From the NCBI RefSeq assembly GCF_024347375.1, contig NZ_AP025470.1, positions 2,852,001-2,916,000 on the forward strand: a DNA stretch of 64,000 nucleotides. The letters are read 5' to 3'. Positions 54,920-63,350 of this stretch are shown here, piece by piece (position 1 is the first letter of the stretch; each line of letters starts with the position of its first letter). The translations under genes and the position numbers were made by a program. Source of the DNA: Vibrio coralliirubri (GTDB lineage: Bacteria; Pseudomonadota; Gammaproteobacteria; Enterobacterales; Vibrionaceae). The notes beneath the pieces were generated by a model. The model had not been told where the DNA came from. It saw nothing but the letters and a program-made list of their open reading frames with translations, and made no database searches.

Positions 54920-56249
54920 TCCATGATCCTCGCTTCCACTGATAAGTTGAAGGCGGATCAATCGGATTAGAATCCGCACGAAAATCTAAGTCCATGTCAC
55001 CAACAATGGTCGTCACACCTGCTGGTGAGTCAAAAATAAGGCCACCAGAAGGCAAACCAGATGCAAACTGAATCCCGACACTTTTTTTAACGACGCTAGC
55101 CTCATCAATATCTTTGATAAAAGGCGCAAACACGTTATTAGCAGCGAGCGAATTCCAGAAACCATCGACTCGATTTTTCACATGGCTCTTTTGATAATCG
55201 ACCAAATGGTAAATCACTCCGTTGTAAGCCATGGCTCCATTCAGAGCCAACACACCATCCTGCACAACCAAAAGCTGTGATGGATTGATGGTCGCCGAAA
55301 CCGCAGCGTTGATATGGCAGTTGCCTTCAATCCACAGCCCTTTGGTTTGCCCTGCCGTAAAGTGGTCCATTATCTCAGTTCCGCACTCAGTCGCATTCAA
55401 TAGCTGAACATGCTTAAACAAATCCGTATCTTGTGATAAATCGACAATATTTTGCTCGGTTTTAGCGACACCAAAAAAGGTGTAAAAGGGATTCATATTG
55501 GGATCAGGATTAAAGTCTTTTTGGAAAGGCGCTGGATTAGTGCCTTGATAGTAATCAGGGGCATAAATCGAATGAGTAGTACCGGAAGTACCTTTCGGGA
55601 TCTCCGTTTTATACTCACTATGGCATATGCCATCGAAGCCAGAAAATGGACCATCAACACTCGGATCCAACACCTCTAACCCCAATGCCTGCCCAGAATT
55701 ACTATGTTTTGTGTCATATTGATAGGTGAAGAGATCAGCAAAAGAGACGCTGACACACTCGTATTCATTGCCGCTGATTGGGTCTTCTTTTGCTGTCGGT
55801 TTCAAGCTTAAGGTACCAATAAGCTCAATAGGCCCCGTCGACTGAATCGCTCCACTGCCGAACTGAGATCTTTCTCTTATTGTCTTAAAAAGTGACTGTG
55901 CGTTTGAGGATGACGCTACGATGTAAGCGCTAGAAATCGCACTATCAGAGATGTCGATCTGCGGTTTATTTTCGTAAGGAGAACACCAATCAGAAAAATC
56001 TGCAGGACGAGCACTCGCGTCTTTGATATCAGCAATTGTCTTGCCGAATTCAAGTAAATAGGAGTAGGTACACTCTAAGCCCCCTTCCGAGCGCCAGTGT
56101 TCTTGTCTGCCCTGAACTTCATTCTGAGCAACTTTAATTTGATGGAAAACACTGCGATACGTGCCTAACGTCACCACCAAAGATCCAATTAAAAGCACCG
56201 ACGTAATCAATAAAGTCACCACACCGCGTTGCTTTCTAAACATCATCAT
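54909..56249 (-). CDS. Large PilX-like pilus assembly protein
   Basis: The product has 446 residues, far longer than the other minor pilins here. It begins MMMFRKQRGVVTLLITSVLL, a prepilin-like N terminus with cleavage after RG, but the +5 Glu is missing (VVTLL), as in GspK/PilX-type tip proteins. The rest is a large soluble domain rich in Asn and Asp with no domain I know. It overlaps PilW and PilV genes at both ends, so it is surely made with them. It may sit at the pilus tip; this is inference from family and order. Confidence 0.78.
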   Translation of the reverse strand: MMMFRKQRGVVTLLITSVLLIGSLVVTLGTYRSVFHQIKVAQNEVQGRQEHWRSEGGLECTYSYLLEFGKTIADIKDASARPADFSDWCSPYENKPQIDISDSAISSAYIVASSSNAQSLFKTIRERSQFGSGAIQSTGPIELIGTLSLKPTAKEDPISGNEYECVSVSFADLFTYQYDTKHSNSGQALGLEVLDPSVDGPFSGFDGICHSEYKTEIPKGTSGTTHSIYAPDYYQGTNPAPFQKDFNPDPNMNPFYTFFGVAKTEQNIVDLSQDTDLFKHVQLLNATECGTEIMDHFTAGQTKGLWIEGNCHINAAVSATINPSQLLVVQDGVLALNGAMAYNGVIYHLVDYQKSHVKNRVDGFWNSLAANNVFAPFIKDIDEASVVKKSVGIQFASGLPSGGLIFDSPAGVTTIVGDMDLDFRADSNPIDPPSTYQWKRGSWNDF

Positions 56250-56878
56250 TGCCAGTTCCTTTGTTTAACAGAAACCGAAACCGACTTAGAAACACCCGCG
56301 GTTGGAATTGAAGCTGTGATGCTAATATCGGTAAGCGTGGTTTTAATAGAGTTCTGCTCTAATAGGTGAGCATCAACGCTGAATGCGTCCACCTCGATCA
56401 GGCTGTCATCAAACAGCGAATAACATCCGGTGACTTCATTGAAAGAAAGGAGATCCTCGCTAACAAGCGTGCCTTTTTCACATATTTGTAGTCGAGTACC
56501 ATTCTTACGGTAAACGATATGTCGATGATCTTTACTTGCGCTCGACCCCTCTCGGAAGTAAACAAAGCCAACAGCAACACCACCGCTTACTTGAATGGTA
56601 TCCGTCGCACCAGACAACTTGATTGAATAACCATTAGATCCATCGTAGCCCGCTCGTTGAATATCTTCTTTCATGACCTGCATAGTACTGGTTAGGTTTT
56701 GCAGCAGTAGTAATTCAATACCCTTATCTTTGGCAATTCGCTGCCCGGTAATAAACACACTGCCGATAATCGAAATCGCGAAGATGCCAATAACGGACGC
56801 CACCATTAACTCAATCAATGATGTGCCTTGTTGCTTGCTAGGCACTGCCACAATCGACTTAACACGCATAATAGCCAT
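56246..56878 (-). CDS. pilW: Type IV pilus minor pilin PilW-like
   Basis: The product has 210 residues. A short leader ends in KQQG, followed by TSLIELMVASVIGIFAISI with Glu at +5, a normal prepilin site. The segment GSVFITGQRIAKDKG then LTSTMQVMKEDIQRAGYDG matches PilW. Cys is found in LQICEKG and EVTGCYSLF. It starts inside the 3' end of the FimT-like gene and overlaps the next gene by 4 bp, so all are translated together. It likely helps to start pilus assembly for DNA uptake or twitching. Confidence 0.87.
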   Translation of the reverse strand: MAIMRVKSIVAVPSKQQGTSLIELMVASVIGIFAISIIGSVFITGQRIAKDKGIELLLLQNLTSTMQVMKEDIQRAGYDGSNGYSIKLSGATDTIQVSGGVAVGFVYFREGSSASKDHRHIVYRKNGTRLQICEKGTLVSEDLLSFNEVTGCYSLFDDSLIEVDAFSVDAHLLEQNSIKTTLTDISITASIPTAGVSKSVSVSVKQRNWQ

Positions 56879-57365
56879 ACTGTGCGCTCGACTCGCCGCA
56901 TACCTTTATTCGACCCGGTGGGCTAGATAATTTGATTAAAAGTCGGTCGGTTGACACACCATTAGGAAAGAGATAAATCGTACCTCTGGATGGCCTTCCT
57001 CTTACACTCTCAAAACTGATTCTTGCACCTGTGTAGTTATGGGAAAACGATACATCTCGAAACGGTTCGCCTGACAACATCAGTAATGTTTCTCCAGAAA
57101 GATCCTCCGTAGGCTTTAACCGCACAGTCCATTCTCCGGTAGATTGCACTTCATTTTTATCCATAGAAAAATGCACCCACAGATCTTGGTTCCTTTTAAC
57201 CGATTCAGACTTGGCTTGAATGAGAAAACCATTCAAATCTCCGGCGAGTCGCTGCATCTTGACGGTTTCAGTAACCGAACTAAAACTCGGGGCAGCCGAA
57301 GCTATCAGTATCGACAGCACCGATACCGTTACTAACAGCTCTAATAAAGTAAACCCGCGAGTCAT
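56859..57365 (-). CDS. fimT: FimT/GspH-like minor pilin
   Basis: The ATG at 57365 gives 168 residues with a short leader MTRG and the pilin helix FTLLELLVTVSVLSILIASA; Glu is at +5. The domain that follows (LAGDLNGFLIQAKSESVKRN) is typical of GspH/FimT. The end IKVCGESSAQYGYYAC has two cysteines. It is the first gene of the minus-strand minor pilin set and overlaps the next by 20 bp. FimT of relatives binds DNA during natural transformation. Confidence 0.87.
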   Translation of the reverse strand: MTRGFTLLELLVTVSVLSILIASAAPSFSSVTETVKMQRLAGDLNGFLIQAKSESVKRNQDLWVHFSMDKNEVQSTGEWTVRLKPTEDLSGETLLMLSGEPFRDVSFSHNYTGARISFESVRGRPSRGTIYLFPNGVSTDRLLIKLSSPPGRIKVCGESSAQYGYYAC

Positions 57366-57467
57366 TTCCCAAATTCCTATGTAACTCAATGCGTAACTGC
57401 ATTTAATCTTGCACCGATGCTACCACCAGAGAAAAATGGGCAGAGCTATGAAAGGAAACTACTCGCG

Positions 57468-57899
57468 ATGATTCGAAGAAATATATGCAACAACAACAAC
57501 TTAAGCATTAGAGGAATGACATTGATCGAATTATTGCTCGCTGTCGTCATCGTAGGGACACTTGGCGCCATTGCGTACCCGAGTTATACCAGCCATGTGA
57601 CCAAGGCGCATCGAGTTACAGCGATGGCCGACTTAACCAAGATACAACTGGAGATAGAAACCCTATACACAGGGAACTATGCATCGGCAGCGGAGAATAT
57701 TATTTCAGGAGGGACATGCTTGTTTTGCGATACCGATACTAGCCGGTACACGCTAGCGATCTCTGCGAGTAGCACCACCTATTCGATTCAGGCTGAACCA
57801 CTTTCACCACAAACAAACGATGAGTGCTTAGATTCAACGACCGATATCTTGGAATTACACCACTCAGGGGTTTCAGAACCAGAAGCGTGTTGGAAGTAG
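57468..57899 (+). CDS. pilE: PilE-like type IV pilin, divergent from the cluster
   Basis: The ATG at 57468 has AAGGA ten bases before it and gives 143 residues; the open frame reaches 17 codons further up, without better signals. The leader ends in SIRG, followed by MTLIELLLAVVIVG with Glu at +5. The globular part has cysteines at GGTCLFCDTD and a C-terminal pair (NDECLD, PEACWK) that may form the D-loop disulfide. It is transcribed away from the FimT gene but belongs to the same minor pilin set. V. cholerae has a matching divergent gene next to dnaJ. Confidence 0.86.
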   Translation: MIRRNICNNNNLSIRGMTLIELLLAVVIVGTLGAIAYPSYTSHVTKAHRVTAMADLTKIQLEIETLYTGNYASAAENIISGGTCLFCDTDTSRYTLAISASSTTYSIQAEPLSPQTNDECLDSTTDILELHHSGVSEPEACWK

Positions 57900-57988
57900 C
57901 AAGAGCAACCGCCAAAGGGCTCTAGAATTTATCAGAGAAACCTCGTTCTCTTTCTTCTCGAGCTTCTTTTCTTCTGATCTACAGATAC

Positions 57989-58018
57989 AAAAAAGCCTGC
58001 TACATGAGCAGGCTTTTC
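57989..58018. terminator. Bidirectional terminator between the PilE-like gene and dnaJ
   Basis: AAAAGCCTGCT and AGCAGGCTTTT form an 11-bp stem with an ACATG loop and A/T runs on both sides, between convergent genes. Confidence 0.92.
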
Positions 58019-58054
58019 TAATTTTATCAACAACTTAAATTATCAACAACCTAA

Positions 58055-59203
58055 TTACTTAGTTAGGTCATCGAAGAAGTTTTTAACGCCGCTGAAGAAG
58101 CCTTCAGATTTTGGCTTGTGCTTGCTTGCCGCTTCGCCACAACATGTTTCTTCGAATTCACGCAGTAGTTCTTTCTGGCGAGAGCTTAGCTTAACTGGAG
58201 TCTCAACCACTAGCTTAACGATTAGGTCACCCACACCGCCGCCACGAACGCCTTTCACGCCTTTGCCACGCATACGGAACATACGGCCCGTTTGTGTTTC
58301 TTCTGGCACTTTAAGGTTTACACGACCATCTAGTGTTGGAACTTCAACTTCACCGCCTAAAGCAGCCATAGAGAAGCTTACTGGCACTTCACAGTAAAGG
58401 TTGTTGCCGTCACGCTCAAAGATGTTGTGCTCTTTTACGTGTACTTGTACGTACAGGTCGCCAGCTGGAGCGCCTTGCTCTCCCGCTTCGCCTTCGCCAG
58501 ATAGACGAATACGATCGCCAGTATCAACACCAGCAGGGATCTTAACGTTAAGTGTTTTTGTCTTCTGTTTGCGACCTTGACCATGACATGAGTTACATGG
58601 GTCTTTGATGATCTTGCCTTTACCGTTACAAGTAGGACAAGTCTGTTGAACCGCAAAGAAACCTTGGCGCATTTGTACTTGGCCGTGGCCATGACAAGTG
58701 CCACACGTTTGTGCAGAAGAACCCGCTTTCGCGCCGCTGCCGTCACAAGTATCACACTCTACAAGTGTTGGTACTTCGATTTCTTTAGAAACACCACGAA
58801 CCGCTTCTTCTAGAGAAAGTTCCATGTTGTAACGTAGATCTGAACCGCGTTGTGCACGCTGTTGACCGCCACCACGACGACCGCCGCCGAAGATGTCACC
58901 AAATACGTCACCGAAGATATCGCCGAAGTCACCTTGGCCACCGCCGCCGAAACCGCCGCCGCCGCCCATGCCACCTTGTTCAAAGGCTGCGTGACCGTAT
59001 TGGTCGTAAGCTGCTTTCTTTTGAGAATCAGTTAGGATCTCGTACGCTACTTTTACTTCTTTAAACTTATCTGCTGCGGTCTCGTCACCCTGGTTACGGT
59101 CCGGGTGGAATTTCATCGCTAAGCGTTTGTACGCTTTTTTAATATCGCGCTCTGATGCATCGCGGCTTACGCCTAATACTTCGTAAAAATCACGTTTTGA
59201 CAT
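58055..59203 (-). CDS. dnaJ: Chaperone protein DnaJ
   Basis: DnaJ delivers unfolded proteins to DnaK and speeds up its ATPase. The product has 382 residues. It has the J domain with the HPD motif (MKFHPDRNQ), a Gly/Phe-rich stretch ([14 protein letters not shown]), four CxxCxGxG zinc repeats ([32 protein letters not shown]) and the C-terminal substrate-binding domains. It follows dnaK by 284 bp of DNA that can fold into several hairpins. Confidence 0.98.
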   Translation of the reverse strand: MSKRDFYEVLGVSRDASERDIKKAYKRLAMKFHPDRNQGDETAADKFKEVKVAYEILTDSQKKAAYDQYGHAAFEQGGMGGGGGFGGGGQGDFGDIFGDVFGDIFGGGRRGGGQQRAQRGSDLRYNMELSLEEAVRGVSKEIEVPTLVECDTCDGSGAKAGSSAQTCGTCHGHGQVQMRQGFFAVQQTCPTCNGKGKIIKDPCNSCHGQGRKQKTKTLNVKIPAGVDTGDRIRLSGEGEAGEQGAPAGDLYVQVHVKEHNIFERDGNNLYCEVPVSFSMAALGGEVEVPTLDGRVNLKVPEETQTGRMFRMRGKGVKGVRGGGVGDLIVKLVVETPVKLSSRQKELLREFEETCCGEAASKHKPKSEGFFSGVKNFFDDLTK

Positions 59204-59487
59204 GTTCTAGGTCACCAAAATAATTGCTACTACCGAATGATCACTTCAGTAGTCTGTGTATCAATCTAGATAAAAGTTCTGCCGGCTGAAACGCCGAATA
59301 AAGCTATTATCTAGATCGACAAGTCTAAATACAAATTTACGGGCGTGAGAGTTACCTCTGACGCCCGCAATAATAAGTCTTTGAGACAAATTTCTAAGCA
59401 GATAGCTTGAGTTCTAGGAGGAAGCGCGGAGCCTACGTTAGTAGGTGAGCACTTCCGACAACGAAATCAGGCTACTCTGCAACGAAA
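59204..59487 (-). other. Structured spacer between dnaK and dnaJ
   Basis: This 284-bp spacer has three possible stems: TCTAGATAA (59265-59273) with TTATCTAGA (59307-59315), enclosing CGGC-TGAAAC-GCCG; and CGGGCGT-G-AGAG-TTAC-CTCT-G-ACGCCCG (59340-59367). The last has no T run, so it is not a plain terminator. The spacer may process or stabilise the dnaKJ message. No ORF is seen. Confidence 0.6.
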
Positions 59488-61401
59488 TTATTTTTTGTCT
59501 TCTTTAACTTCTTCAAACTCAGCGTCTACAACATCGTCGTCTTGCTTAGGTTGTTCACCAGCGTCAGCACCAGCTTGTTCAGCTTGAGCTTTCTGTTGAG
59601 CAATTTCCATTAGCTTTTGAGCTGCTTGCATAAGTTCTTGAACTTTAGCGTCGATAGCTTCTTTATCGTTACCAGACTTAACTTCTTCTAGTGCCGTGAT
59701 AGCCGCTTCGATTTTAGCTTTCTCGTCTGCAGGTAGAGCTTCACCAGCTTCTTCTACTTGCTTCTTAGTGCCGTGAATCATTTGGTCAGCTTGGTTACGT
59801 GCAGTTACTAGCTCTTCGAACTTTTTGTCCGCTTCTTTGTTAGCTTCTGCTTCTTGTACCATTGCTTCGATCTCTTCCTCAGACAGGCCGCCTGATGCTT
59901 GGATAGTGATCTTCTGCTCTTTACCTGTTGCTTTATCTTTAGCAGATACGTTCAGGATACCATCAGCATCTAGGTCGAATGTTACTTCGATTTGTGGCAT
60001 GCCACGTGGTGCTGGTTGGATGCCTTCTAGGTTGAACTGACCAAGAGACTTGTTGTAAGTCGCTTGCTTACGCTCACCTTGAAGAACGTGGATAGTTACT
60101 GCGTTTTGGTTGTCTTCAGCTGTAGAGAACACTTGATCCGCTTTAGTAGGGATAGTTGTGTTTTTCTCGATAAGCTTAGTCATCACGCCGCCCATCGTTT
60201 CGATACCGAAAGATAGAGGAGTAACGTCTAGTAGTAGAACGTCTTTAACGTCACCAGCTAGTACACCACCTTGAACAGCAGCACCCATTGCAACAGCTTC
60301 GTCAGGGTTCACGTCTTTACGTGGCTCTTTACCGAAGAATTCAGTTACTTTAGCTTGAACCATAGGCATACGAGTTTGACCACCAACTAGGATAACGTCA
60401 GTGATTTCGCCTACAGATAGGTCAGCATCTGCTAGAGCAACTTTTAGTGGCTCAAGAGAACGTTGAACTAGGTCTTCAACTAGAGACTCAAGCTTCGCAC
60501 GAGTCACTTTGATGTTCATGTGCTTAGGACCAGTCGCATCAGCAGTAACGTAAGGTAGGTTTACGTCAGTTTGAGTAGTAGAAGAAAGCTCGATTTTCGC
60601 TTTTTCTGCTGCTTCTTTAACACGCTGCATTGCTAGTGGATCAGCTTTAAGGTCGATGCCTTGCTCTTTCTTGAACTCATCTACTAGGTAGTTGATCATG
60701 CGGTTATCGAAATCTTCACCACCAAGGTGAGTGTCACCGTTAGTTGAAAGAACTTCGAAAGTCTTCTCGCCTTCTACTTCATCGATTTCGATGATAGAGA
60801 TATCGAATGTACCACCACCAAGGTCGTATACAGCGATAGTGCGATCACCACCTTGCTTGTCTAGGCCGTAAGCTAGAGCAGCAGCAGTTGGTTCGTTGAT
60901 GATACGTTTAACATCTAGACCAGCGATACGGCCAGCATCTTTAGTTGCTTGACGTTGAGCATCGTTGAAGTAAGCAGGAACAGTAACAACTGCGCCAGTT
61001 ACTTCTTCGCCTAGGAAGTCTTCAGCTGTTTTCTTCATTTTCTTAAGAACTTCAGCAGATACTTGAGGAGCAGCCATTTTTTGGCCTTGCGCTTCAACCC
61101 ATGCATCACCGTTATCAGCTTTAACAATGTTAAAAGGCATGATTTCGATATCGCGTTGAACTTCTTCATCTTCAAAACGACGACCGATTAGACGCTTAAT
61201 TGCGTATAGCGTGTTTTGAGGGTTAGTAACTGCTTGACGTTTCGCAGGTTGACCAACTAGCGTCTCGCCGTCAGTGTATGCGATTACCGATGCTGTTGTG
61301 CGTTCGCCTTCAGCATTTTCTAGTACGCGTGGTTTGTCGCCGTCTAAAACAGCAACACAAGAGTTAGTAGTACCTAAATCAATACCAATGATTCGACCCA
61401 T
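59488..61401 (-). CDS. dnaK: Chaperone protein DnaK (Hsp70)
   Basis: DnaK is the main Hsp70: an ATP-driven chaperone that folds proteins and holds sigma-32 in check. The product has 637 residues. The N-terminal ATPase domain has [31 protein letters not shown] and [14 protein letters not shown]. The linker [15 protein letters not shown] leads to the substrate-binding domain, and the C terminus is the acidic [12 protein letters not shown] lies before the ATG. A sigma-32-like promoter is about 140 bp upstream. Confidence 0.98.
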   Translation of the reverse strand: MGRIIGIDLGTTNSCVAVLDGDKPRVLENAEGERTTASVIAYTDGETLVGQPAKRQAVTNPQNTLYAIKRLIGRRFEDEEVQRDIEIMPFNIVKADNGDAWVEAQGQKMAAPQVSAEVLKKMKKTAEDFLGEEVTGAVVTVPAYFNDAQRQATKDAGRIAGLDVKRIINEPTAAALAYGLDKQGGDRTIAVYDLGGGTFDISIIEIDEVEGEKTFEVLSTNGDTHLGGEDFDNRMINYLVDEFKKEQGIDLKADPLAMQRVKEAAEKAKIELSSTTQTDVNLPYVTADATGPKHMNIKVTRAKLESLVEDLVQRSLEPLKVALADADLSVGEITDVILVGGQTRMPMVQAKVTEFFGKEPRKDVNPDEAVAMGAAVQGGVLAGDVKDVLLLDVTPLSFGIETMGGVMTKLIEKNTTIPTKADQVFSTAEDNQNAVTIHVLQGERKQATYNKSLGQFNLEGIQPAPRGMPQIEVTFDLDADGILNVSAKDKATGKEQKITIQASGGLSEEEIEAMVQEAEANKEADKKFEELVTARNQADQMIHGTKKQVEEAGEALPADEKAKIEAAITALEEVKSGNDKEAIDAKVQELMQAAQKLMEIAQQKAQAEQAGADAGEQPKQDDDVVDAEFEEVKEDKK

Positions 61402-61707
61402 CAGGCTATCTCCGAAATATAATCTATATTAGTTTTTTGCTATACCCACATATGTGGGGGGCGGTAATCAGGGATTCAACCCTAATACACAAAATTTAAG
61501 TGCAAATGTAATTTGCTTTCGTATGCACCATAGATAAGGGCTGCAAACTGGTTTTCAAGGGAATAAGTAAAAAAAATCTATTTTTTCCCGTATCTTTTTA
61601 CATAAAGGTAAAAAGTGACCGATCCCTTGTCAATTAAGGCTCCGATGTTGAGAAGGTCTCGCATTTGACGCCATATTAAAACCTCAACCCTATTCCAGAT
61701 GCCATAA
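61402..61707. other. Control region of dnaK
   Basis: This stretch of about 300 bp holds the dnaK leader and a sigma-32-like promoter (listed separately). An imperfect palindrome, CCCACATATGTGGG at 61446-61459, lies in the leader and could form a small hairpin. No gene is seen. Confidence 0.6.
61532..61559 (-). promoter_or_regulatory. Sigma-32-type promoter of dnaK
   Basis: On the minus strand CTTGAAA (61559-61553) is a perfect heat-shock -35. After 12 bases CCCTTATCT (61540-61532) is close to the consensus CCCCATNT. The leader would be about 120 nt. Confidence 0.78.
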
Positions 61708-61736
61708 AAAAAGACCTTCATGTAGAAGGTCTTTTT
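61708..61736 (-). terminator. Terminator after the alginate lyase gene
   Basis: AAAAAGACCTTC and GAAGGTCTTTTT form a 12-bp stem with an ATGTA loop; the T run works on the minus strand. It separates the lyase gene from dnaK. Confidence 0.92.
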
Positions 61737-61790
61737 CAAATAGATGTTAATCAGTTAAATATTGTTCAAATGATTACTGATTCATACATG

Positions 61791-62828
61791 TTATTGGTTG
61801 AGCACTAACTGGTAGAAGCTCGCTTGAGTGTAATCACCCGCTTCCATACCACGCCATTCACAGGCAGAGCTCGACTTCTTAGTGTTGCATTGATTGTATG
61901 CGCCCGCCTTGAAGTACATCCAGTCTTGTCCATAACCAAGGTCGATATCATGCCCCTGATATTTACCCTTAGCCAAATCAACATCATACGTCTTCACAAT
62001 TGGATCAGCTGAGTTAGGATTCTTAGTAAATGTTAAGTGCATGATGTTGTCTTTGATGTTCACATCGTATGAGAACACTTCACCTAGCTTAATACCATCA
62101 GCAGGATCAGAACTGCCTTTTTTCAGATTGTATTGACCAAACACATCATGGCGAATGTCTTTACGAAGTTTCTTTCCGTTTTCATCCTTCGCATCTTTCA
62201 TCTCTGTCGGCGGATTGAGTTCATAGTTCCACGTTAACGAACCATGCTCATGCTCCGGCAGTTTACGGTAAACAATTTTCAGAGGCTCATTGTCTGAACC
62301 ATGAATTTGGCCGATCACTACCGAGAATGCGCCGGTTTTTTTGTAGCTACCGCTGGTACTCACCTGATCAACAGAAAGTGTTGCAGTCATTTGGCCACCG
62401 ATAGAACCAAACTCTTCTGCATTCTTATGGCTTGAAATCGCGAAGTTGTTGCTCGGCGCCGAGTAGCTGTCTGCCAGCATCGCTCTTAGTTCACTGCGCG
62501 TGTTTTTACTGTTTGGTGTCGTTGGTGCTGTATTCGGAGCCACAAATACCATCGCGCCAGATTCTGCATCAGTGTAGAACCATTTAGGATGAACGTAAGG
62601 CGTTTCTACATTCGACAATTCTTGCTTACCGATCTCCAATGTTTTGCCTTTTCTAGAGCCTTCTGTTGTTAGCTCCGGTAGGTTAATTTTCCATTTAGAT
62701 AAATCGAAGTTTTGTGCTGGTGCTTTTGCTGGATCAAGATTGAACTGTTGACCAATATCGTGATTAGAAGCAAGAGCGGGAGCCGCTAAGAGGCTAGCAG
62801 TCAGTAAGCTTAGGTAAGACAACTTCAT
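61791..62828 (-). CDS. Secreted polysaccharide lyase family 7 alginate lyase
   Basis: The enzyme cleaves alginate, the main brown algal polysaccharide, by beta-elimination. The product has 345 residues. Residues 1-20 form a signal peptide (cleaved after ALA). The three PL7 motifs are present: RSELR at 111-115, QIHG at 174-177 and YFKAGAYNQ at 305-313; the catalytic His and Tyr lie in the last two. QIH with Ile is often linked to activity on guluronate blocks. Cys314 and Cys323 may form a disulfide. No other alginate genes are in view. Confidence 0.94.
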   Translation of the reverse strand: MKLSYLSLLTASLLAAPALASNHDIGQQFNLDPAKAPAQNFDLSKWKINLPELTTEGSRKGKTLEIGKQELSNVETPYVHPKWFYTDAESGAMVFVAPNTAPTTPNSKNTRSELRAMLADSYSAPSNNFAISSHKNAEEFGSIGGQMTATLSVDQVSTSGSYKKTGAFSVVIGQIHGSDNEPLKIVYRKLPEHEHGSLTWNYELNPPTEMKDAKDENGKKLRKDIRHDVFGQYNLKKGSSDPADGIKLGEVFSYDVNIKDNIMHLTFTKNPNSADPIVKTYDVDLAKGKYQGHDIDLGYGQDWMYFKAGAYNQCNTKKSSSACEWRGMEAGDYTQASFYQLVLNQ

Positions 62829-63033
62829 TATTTGGTTTCCTTTATGTCGTCATAATGTAGGTTGCCAGAACAATAAAATAATATTGTATTATTATATGTG
62901 ATCTATATTAAATATTGAAAACTGATGACCAATTCAGCGCGAGTAAAAAGAAAAAATGAGACTTCGCACCAACACAGCCCCCTCTTTTGACCCATCAGCA
63001 GATAGCCCAAAACACCGATCAGCAGAAATAAAA
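62829..63033. other. AT-rich region upstream of the alginate lyase gene
   Basis: About 200 bp without a gene. It probably holds the promoter of the lyase gene; I see no clear regulator site. Confidence 0.45.
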
Positions 63034-63060
63034 AAGCCCCGCTCTAGTTGAGCGGGGCTT
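63034..63060 (-). terminator. Terminator of the DAACS symporter gene
   Basis: AAGCCCCGCTC and GAGCGGGGCTT form an 11-bp stem with a TAGTT loop; the minus strand continues into TTTTTATTTC. A 266-bp repeat element now lies between this hairpin and the symporter stop at 63351. Confidence 0.88.
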
Positions 63061-63061
63061 C

Positions 63062-63327
63062 AGGGGCTGTTGACCTTTCGAGCTGGGTTTTGCAGCATCT
63101 TGTGGGAAATTTATACAAGGAAGAGGCTTTGACGTGTAGCTGGCCTACATGAAAAGCCGATAACGCAGTAGAAATGAACCACAAGGGCTGCCCGAAGGGT
63201 TCGGCTAAAATCGTTTTATGCTTTGTTAAAGAATATTTGCTTAGAATGACTAGGCTACATACTCTTCGCCGCGCCTAAAACGATTTTATCTCGAACAAAA
63301 CTCAACCACGAAAGGTCAACAGCCCCT
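63062..63327. repeat. 266-bp palindromic repeat element (MITE-like)
   Basis: The ends are inverted repeats: AGGGGCTGTTGACCTTTCG on the left and its exact reverse complement on the right; the match continues less perfectly for about 12 more bases (to TTTTG). A second inner pair, AAAATCGTTTTA (63208-63219) and TAAAACGATTTT (63276-63287), is also complementary. It has no ORF, so it would be moved by a transposase acting in trans. I believe similar sequences recur in Vibrio genomes, but this is from memory. Confidence 0.85.
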
Positions 63328-63350
63328 AATTATCGAGTTTTAATTAAGGA

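Noticed and set aside
58850..59064. Plus-strand ORFs opposite dnaJ
   Set aside because: Shadows of the Gly-rich coding part of dnaJ.
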